Shown here: positions 59,282 to 64,000 of the stretch, piece by piece | Numbering within the stretch: position 1 is the stretch's first letter | Layout of the letters: every line of letters begins with the position of its first letter | Assembly (NCBI GenBank): GCA_020635235.1 | Contig: JACKAF010000004.1 | Coordinates: 186,001 to 250,000 of the forward strand | Length of the DNA stretch: 64,000 nt | Reading direction: 5' to 3' | DNA from: Pseudobdellovibrionaceae bacterium | GTDB lineage: Bacteria; Bdellovibrionota; FAC87; UBA2466; JACKAF01 | Notes under the pieces: model-generated | Told to the model about the DNA's origin: nothing | What the model saw: only the letters and a program-made list of their open reading frames with translations | Databases searched by the model: none | Translations under genes and position numbers: made by a program

Positions 59282-61606
59282 TTATTTTGCTGCGGCCCAA
59301 GGCACTTGCTTGAAGCCGCTACCGTCTCCACGGATCTCATACATGTGGTCCGTGAAGTCTTTTTCGTCTTTCTGCAATCTCAAAATGAAACGCTCCGACT
59401 CCTGATCCCAGTCCACACGTTGAGTTTGGAGCGGCGAGGCGTCCCAGATAAAGACGAGCTTGCCATCGTCAAAGACGGCGAGTCGGCTTCCCGTTTTGGC
59501 TTCGGCGAACTCTTTGTTATCCCAAGAATCACCGTTCTCAAGTTGGACGAAATCGTTTTCTGCTGATAGAGCGTCTACCAAAATGGCCAACGCTCGATCT
59601 TTGCAGGCGAGGCGTGCCGACTTAGCGGTTATTTTTGCGACCGCGGTTTTCTTTTCGTCTGCGATGTGCAAGACGGCGAAGGTTCCATTTTTATCGTCCC
59701 GTACTGCGTAGGATTTGCAGTCTGTGGGCAGCGATACCTCTTCGGGCTTCAACGAATCCAGGATGTTTTGAGCCGAGCGGTATTCTTGCTTTTGGCGCTT
59801 TTGCTCTTCGGCCCACTGGCCATCGCTTTCCGTCTCGAATTTCTCAAGCCGCTTGGACTCGTCGGCGAAGCGTAGCTTGTGGGCCTCGTGGAAATTGGCT
59901 TCACGACGGAAGTAACCGCCGAGGACCGCTAGAAGTTCAGCGCGTGTAAACTTGCGCCGCTTCTCCAAATCTTTTGTGAGGCGTTCCAAGGCCCGTTCTC
60001 GAAAGTTTCGTCGAGCAGTCCGCTCCTTTTCAAGTGCCTCGCCTGCTGATTGTCTCAACTCGGCAGTTGGCAGCTTTTCAATACGTTCTTTCTCTTTTTC
60101 GAAGTATTCCTCATCGGCGGTCTCAGTATCGGAAATGTGCTTTTTCTTGGCGGCATCAAACCAAGCCTGGTCTTGTTCGTTGGAACGTTTTTCCCACTCC
60201 AGGTAGCGCTTTGAGGCTTCCGCAGCATCGACCATCGGACGGTACTGGTCAGCGCGCCGGGTTTTTTCCGTACTCCACTGCGACGCAAAGGCTTTCCAGC
60301 TCGTATCCCATTTTTCTTCCAGGGACTTTGATCTTTTTAGGTGGTCTTCTTCTTTCTCCGGCCCTTCGTCGGCGGTGGCCTTTGCCTCCAGCAGGATAGC
60401 GGCGAGTTGCTCCGTGGAGAGTGCCGTTTGTGCCTCTAGAATCTTGCTTCTGAATTCTTTGCGTTTCTTCTCTTCAGCCGCAATGAGGCTTTCTGCGAGC
60501 TCTTCGAGTGCGGTGTCTCCAATCTTCGCTGCAATTTCTCGCTCGCCCTTAAAATAAGCGGTGTCGACTCTTTCGTCTTCATCCACCAGACTTTTTGCGG
60601 ATGCCAGAAGCTTTTGAGCGCTACTATTGGCACCGGTTTCCCATTCCCTGAGATTTTTTGCAAAAGGTGTACGCCACGTGACGCTCCCGTCGGGATTGAG
60701 TCGGTAACCGTCCGCCCCTTTTTGAACGCGTTTGCCACCGATGGCGACAACACCTGGCGGGATCGCAAGCCACCCATCTTCTTCCAGCGTCGGGTCCTTT
60801 TTGGGAAGTGCCGGAAACTTAGCTTGAGGATCGGGAGTCGTGGGGGCGGTGCCGGCCACGTTTGGGCCTACGACGTCGGCTAGAGTTACCTCCGTGTCGA
60901 CTCTTTCGCCGCCCTTGAAAGCGAGTTCAAATCCTTTGCGGTATTTCTTGCCCTGGTGAGTCAGTTCGACTTCAACGACGTAGTAGTACTGCTGTCCGTT
61001 TTCCAGATGTATCGTATAAAAGACGTTGCCTTCCTTTTTTTCTCCCGCGATGTAAAGTGTCGCTCCTTCAGGAACCCGGATTCGAAGAGAGGTTTTTGTC
61101 CCCTTGGTTTCCTGGCGCTGTACGATGGCTTGCGGCTCCGGCCGCGGAATGACTTCGTACTCCGGCTGCTGGATAATAACCGGAGGGGAGCTGTGGTACG
61201 GAATGCCTCCAGGGTAAGTGTAGGATCGATTAGACGAGGAATACGACGGGGAGGGAGACTGAGCGTAGGAGGGCGTGTATGAGGGAGAGTAATAGCTACG
61301 GTTCTGTAGCTGCGCCTCATAGTTCCGCTGGTTTTGCGCGCGGATGGCGGCTTCCGCGCGTAGCTGTGCTTCGTAGTTGCGCTGCTGTTGAGCTCGGACG
61401 GCGGCTTCGGCCCGCAGCTGCGACTCGTAGTTGCGCTGCTGCTGCGCACGGATTGCGGCTTCTGCCCGCAGCTGCGATTCGTAGTTGCGCTGCTGCTGTG
61501 CCCGAATGGCCGCCTGTGCGCGGAGCTGACTTTCATAGTAGTCGTCCCCGCGTAGAGGCCAGGCTAATCCAAGAGTGACGAAAAGAATTCCGAGACGCAT
61601 GCCCAT
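59282..61606 (-). CDS. Exported protein with N-terminal short repeats and PEGA/TIGR03000-like domain
   Basis: The product is 774 residues from ATG 61606, six bases after GGGAG. After signal peptide MRLGILFVTLGLAWPLRG come five near-identical 19-residue units (RNYESQLRAEAAIRAQQQ type), then a Tyr/Ser/Pro-rich stretch. Residues about 170-250 (LRIRVPEGATLYIAGEKKEG, QQYYYVVEVELTHQGKKYRK) resemble the PEGA/TIGR03000 domain, which often sits between a surface anchor and a functional domain. The long middle part is Lys/Glu-rich coiled coil. The end is a beta domain (FAVLHIADEKKTAVAKITAK, DNKEFAEAKTGSRLAVFDDG). Surface structure or envelope scaffold is a fair guess. Confidence 0.72.
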   Translation of the reverse strand: MGMRLGILFVTLGLAWPLRGDDYYESQLRAQAAIRAQQQRNYESQLRAEAAIRAQQQRNYESQLRAEAAVRAQQQRNYEAQLRAEAAIRAQNQRNYEAQLQNRSYYSPSYTPSYAQSPSPSYSSSNRSYTYPGGIPYHSSPPVIIQQPEYEVIPRPEPQAIVQRQETKGTKTSLRIRVPEGATLYIAGEKKEGNVFYTIHLENGQQYYYVVEVELTHQGKKYRKGFELAFKGGERVDTEVTLADVVGPNVAGTAPTTPDPQAKFPALPKKDPTLEEDGWLAIPPGVVAIGGKRVQKGADGYRLNPDGSVTWRTPFAKNLREWETGANSSAQKLLASAKSLVDEDERVDTAYFKGEREIAAKIGDTALEELAESLIAAEEKKRKEFRSKILEAQTALSTEQLAAILLEAKATADEGPEKEEDHLKRSKSLEEKWDTSWKAFASQWSTEKTRRADQYRPMVDAAEASKRYLEWEKRSNEQDQAWFDAAKKKHISDTETADEEYFEKEKERIEKLPTAELRQSAGEALEKERTARRNFRERALERLTKDLEKRRKFTRAELLAVLGGYFRREANFHEAHKLRFADESKRLEKFETESDGQWAEEQKRQKQEYRSAQNILDSLKPEEVSLPTDCKSYAVRDDKNGTFAVLHIADEKKTAVAKITAKSARLACKDRALAILVDALSAENDFVQLENGDSWDNKEFAEAKTGSRLAVFDDGKLVFIWDASPLQTQRVDWDQESERFILRLQKDEKDFTDHMYEIRGDGSGFKQVPWAAAK
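61312..61545 (-). repeat. Tandem 57-bp coding repeats
   Basis: Four to five consecutive 57-bp units encode 19-residue repeats (core NYESQLRAEAAIRAQQQR) just after the signal peptide of the 774-residue protein. High similarity at the DNA level suggests recent expansion, and copy number may vary between strains. Confidence 0.8.
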
Positions 61607-61649
61607 CCTTACTCCCTGCTCAAAAGCCAAAAGGCTCGTGCTTTCGCGC

Positions 61650-61876
61650 GGCAGTGATCAGGACCAAAGAGGGCCGGTAATTGGTAACCCTAGGGATAAA
61701 TGACGCATTGGGACAGAGTCAACGCGAAGCCTTCGCGGGAGGGGCGAAGTGTAGGCGCTTTGACGCGACGCACCGGTTGGTTCTTGACGAGACCCCACCC
61801 TTTAGAGTCTACTTAGACAGTTGAATAAGTTTGCGTGGCAGTTGTCTAAGACCAAAGTGTGTCGGTAATTGGTGAC
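61650..61876. repeat. Imperfect 40-bp direct repeat in intergenic region
   Basis: 61650-61689 and 61837-61876 share GACCAAAG, CGGTAATTGGT and GGCAGT in the same order, roughly three-quarters identical. One copy lies just upstream of the 774-residue protein gene, the other just after the 594-residue protein gene. It may be a duplicated leader or regulatory segment. Confidence 0.5.
61693..61722 (-). promoter_or_regulatory. Candidate promoter for the repeat-protein operon
   Basis: On the minus strand TTGACT (61722-61717), an 18-bp spacer and TATCCC (61698-61693) lie about 90 bp before ATG 61606. The -10 match is poor. Confidence 0.3.
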
Positions 61877-61903
61877 TTCGACAGGCTTCAGTCTCCCACC
61901 AAA

Positions 61904-63688
61904 TTATTTGGCCTGCGTTTCCTTTTTTAGAATGCGCAGCTGCGCTTCTAGTTCCTTGTCTGGGATGGTCTTTGAGGAGATCATATGTGCGCTCATGGCC
62001 CAGATTCGGTTGAGAACGTCTCTCTGATAGACTTTGTCGGTCAAATCCGCATCGGCATCCTTGGGTAGTTTTGCGAAGACGACCTCAAAGCCATCTCCCA
62101 GCCGTGGGGATTTATCCTGCAATTCGGCCGCACGCGCGATAGGGTAAGCGCTAATCGTCTTATGCGTTATCAGCTCAAGCGCGGCATTGGAATCGTTGCA
62201 CAGACCCAGATAACCGTAGCCATCAGCAGGCTTGTTTTTGGCAACCGTCTGAGCTTCCTTTCGGATTCTCTTAAAATAGGCGGTCGCGGCCTTTACCGTA
62301 GCGAGCACAAAGTTTTTGTCCTTGTCGCTGGAAACAGCGTAGGCCACTCGGCTACCAGTCCATGCCGGCCGCTCGTCGGTTTGGGCCCAGAAACCCACGC
62401 CGGATATTCCGAGATAGAACATGACGCGCGCGTCTACATCTGGCCCACTGATACGAAAAGCGTGGTGGCTATGACCGACCGGAGCGACCATATTTTCTCC
62501 CGTTGAAAGCGCCACCCCCGAGTCCAGCCACACAGGCCACTGCACGCTGGTGACACCGTCATTGAGCGAGATAAAGTTTGCGTAAGTGCGTTCGTTTCGC
62601 ACTTCGATCCGGTGTCCGGCGGCGATAAGCGCATCAAAAAGATCCCACGGTGTGTGCAGGGTGCGCTTTGCCTTCTTGGTTTGGTAAGTGAGGCCACCGC
62701 TTCCTTCCGCGAGGGAGTTCAGGATTTCGGCAATGGCATCGCTATGCCGTGCCTGCACCGGCGACAGAGTTTCCTGCGGGAAATGGCCGTAAGTGACAGC
62801 CGGAACCGTTTCTTTTAGCTGAGACGGATAATGCCGGATCGTTTTGGCTGTGGCCAAAATTTCTTGAACCGAGCCGCTAAGTTTTTTCACCGCTTTTTTC
62901 GGGCTCAACGGCACCTGTCCCAGTCGAGACTCCAGGCCTGCAATTAAAGGCCGCAGATAAGTGAGCTGAGGTAGCGGCGGGAGAACCGGAAACCGCGTCG
63001 CTTCGCCGCTTAGGAAAGCCTTCAGTTGGCGAAGTAAGATTTCAAATTCGGCCCTATCTTCATCAAGCGTGGCCGCAGGCAGCGCGACTTCCACGCGCTC
63101 TCTGACAAAAGGTTCGAGGGAGCTTTGTTCGAGCAGTTGGGCTTTATACTTCTTCAGAAATTCAAGCGCGCCAACAGTGGGCCGCGTACAATTCTTCTTG
63201 CAGCTTGAGGTCAGCTCCAACCCAATCGAGGCGTCCGGAGTCTTGCCGTCTTTAACGGATTCCGTAGTCGCAAGAACTCGGTAAAGGCCCGGCTCCTTCA
63301 GGCTTACATCCAACCTAACTGAAACTCCGTTTCCGCTTTCTGTATCAAAAGCTTTGGGGCCTGATCCGATGGCGATAGCGTCGCCACTTTCTTTCAACGG
63401 GCCTTCGATACGCAGATAAGGGAAGGCCTTTTCGGAGGCTTTGAGAACGAGTGTGATCTGGGTGTCCCCAAAAGACTGGACACGAAAAGCGGTCGCACTT
63501 AATTCGCCAGGCGGAAGCGGTGTGGGGATTTCTTTTTGATTGGGACATTTCTCATGAACGTCGGGAGCACACAGGGGGGTTGCCGACTGGAGACTTCCAT
63601 ACTCAAGCGGGCCTAGATCTACGTAGGCCGCCTGCGCGCAAAGACACCCCATCAATAAAGCGATCGCCATCCATTGTTTCGTGCGCAT
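61904..63688 (-). CDS. Large secreted protein of unknown function
   Basis: The product is 594 residues from ATG 63688 just after AAGGAGACGGG; the frame opens at 63733 but without a better site. Signal peptide RTKQWMAIALLMGCLCAQAA. A beta-rich N-terminal domain (TQITLVLKASEKAFPYLRIE, GLYRVLATTESVKDG, resembling a jellyroll) with three to four cysteines is followed by a helical section (KKYKAQLLEQSSLEPFVRER) and a C-terminal domain with VAPVGHSHHAFRISGPDVDA, FWAQTDERPAWTG and YGYLGLCNDSNAALEL, the last resembling transglutaminase/papain-like catalytic strings but without a clear triad. Probably periplasmic. Confidence 0.7.
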   Translation of the reverse strand: MRTKQWMAIALLMGCLCAQAAYVDLGPLEYGSLQSATPLCAPDVHEKCPNQKEIPTPLPPGELSATAFRVQSFGDTQITLVLKASEKAFPYLRIEGPLKESGDAIAIGSGPKAFDTESGNGVSVRLDVSLKEPGLYRVLATTESVKDGKTPDASIGLELTSSCKKNCTRPTVGALEFLKKYKAQLLEQSSLEPFVRERVEVALPAATLDEDRAEFEILLRQLKAFLSGEATRFPVLPPLPQLTYLRPLIAGLESRLGQVPLSPKKAVKKLSGSVQEILATAKTIRHYPSQLKETVPAVTYGHFPQETLSPVQARHSDAIAEILNSLAEGSGGLTYQTKKAKRTLHTPWDLFDALIAAGHRIEVRNERTYANFISLNDGVTSVQWPVWLDSGVALSTGENMVAPVGHSHHAFRISGPDVDARVMFYLGISGVGFWAQTDERPAWTGSRVAYAVSSDKDKNFVLATVKAATAYFKRIRKEAQTVAKNKPADGYGYLGLCNDSNAALELITHKTISAYPIARAAELQDKSPRLGDGFEVVFAKLPKDADADLTDKVYQRDVLNRIWAMSAHMISSKTIPDKELEAQLRILKKETQAK

Positions 63689-63780
63689 CCCGTCTCCTTC
63701 TTTAAAGTGCATTGGTTTCCCAACATAACGCACCGCTGTGTTGTGTCAATGTAAAGGGAGCAATAAGCGTGGATAGATAT

Positions 63781-63804
63781 TCTGTAAATTATTGAATTTA
63801 CAGA
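63781..63804. promoter_or_regulatory. Perfect 10-bp inverted repeat upstream of the next gene
   Basis: TCTGTAAATT (63781-63790) and AATTTACAGA (63795-63804) pair across ATTG. It lies between the divergent genes at 63688 and 63862 and could be a dimeric operator (TGTAAA..TTTACA) or a hairpin. No T tract follows. Confidence 0.45.
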
Positions 63805-63861
63805 TGAGTTTGGTATTTCTCAGGGGCATTCGCCGCTACAATCAAATTACGGGGAGGTGCC

Positions 63862-64000
63862 ATGATCCGGCCATTCAACGAACGTTGGCTGTTGTGGATT
63901 TTGCTCTTAGGTCCGGGCGCCTTCGCGGTCGAACCACTTTTCACGATCGATCGCAGCCTAAACCGCAATCAAGTTGTATATGAGGTGAATCTTGCGGAAG
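63862..64000 (+). CDS. Truncated exported DUF4833-like protein, N-terminus
   Basis: The frame starts at ATG 63862, six bases after GGGGAGG, and runs off the right edge (46 residues visible). A signal peptide (WLLWILLLGPGAFA) precedes EPLFTIDRSLNRNQVVYEVN. The FTIDRSxNxNxVxYExN pattern fits the start of DUF4833 proteins, a small exported family of unknown role. An inverted repeat lies 58 bp upstream. Confidence 0.65.
   Translation, partial: MIRPFNERWLLWILLLGPGAFAVEPLFTIDRSLNRNQVVYEVNLAE

Noticed and set aside
1..64000. CRISPR arrays, rRNA genes or intact insertion sequences
   Set aside because: No regularly spaced repeat array, rRNA-like sequence, intact transposase gene or terminal inverted repeats were seen.

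Overview
The window is chromosomal DNA of a Gram-negative bacterium. It holds about 50 protein genes, two tRNA genes, no rRNA, no CRISPR array and no intact insertion sequence. Roughly half of the proteins start with a Sec signal peptide or lipobox, and many of them match no family I can name. There are two Phe-terminated outer-membrane barrels, type IV pilin-like genes, delta-60 repeats and many GTG or TTG starts behind strong Shine-Dalgarno sequences. This looks like a Bdellovibrionota/Oligoflexia-type or other deltaproteobacteria-like genome. That placement is inference from gene content; no rRNA or universal marker is present to prove it.

Layout. 1-11.4 kb: secreted or outer-membrane proteins of unknown function, a WD40-like exported protein, a papain-like exported protein, thymidine kinase, two methyltransferases (one with a signal peptide) and an alpha/beta hydrolase. 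11.6-16.8 kb: a compact isonitrile biosynthetic locus (PvcA/IsnA isonitrile synthase, PvcB-type Fe/2OG oxygenase, PheA/TfdB-type FAD monooxygenase, SnoaL-like protein), followed by an MFS transporter gene with a perfect palindrome in front. 16.9-19.6 kb: more exported proteins. 19.7-26.7 kb: two divergent operons with a pilus/adhesion flavour. One has a LamG lipoprotein, a helical protein and an exported GspG-like domain. The other has a lipoprotein, two prepilin-like proteins and a PilX-like N-terminus fused to a delta-60 repeat domain. 26.8-36.2 kb: an outer-membrane barrel, a zinc-ribbon protein, and a sodium cluster (NSS symporter, CBS protein, a bacterial voltage-gated sodium channel translationally coupled to mrpG, and the complete mrpABCDEFG Na+/H+ antiporter operon). 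36.3-40.2 kb: TerB-like and HPF-like proteins and two exported proteins, one a paralogue of the WD40-like protein at 3.9 kb.

40.2-46.3 kb has no intact gene. It is bounded by a 21-bp direct repeat of the 3' end of the tRNA-Tyr gene, so it looks like an old integration at that tRNA. Inside are wrecked but readable remnants of a RegB/PrrB-type redox sensor kinase, a SCO1/SenC (PrrC) copper protein, a high-potential iron-sulfur protein and, on the other strand, a RegA/PrrA-type response regulator. There is also an excisionase-like helix-turn-helix remnant, and a G/C-tract motif repeated near both ends.

46.3-64 kb: tRNA-Tyr and tRNA-Thr, then exported proteins (several with internal repeats or tandem duplication), a GT21-like glycosyltransferase coupled to a GtrA-like flippase, an S1 protease, and a sulfide:quinone oxidoreductase. 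The window ends in a truncated DUF4833-like gene.

The sodium genes suggest a Na+ economy in which Mrp extrudes Na+ while the channel and symporter let it back in. The isonitrile locus predicts a small metabolite from an aromatic amino acid. The pseudogene block suggests that redox-responsive respiratory control was once present and has been lost.
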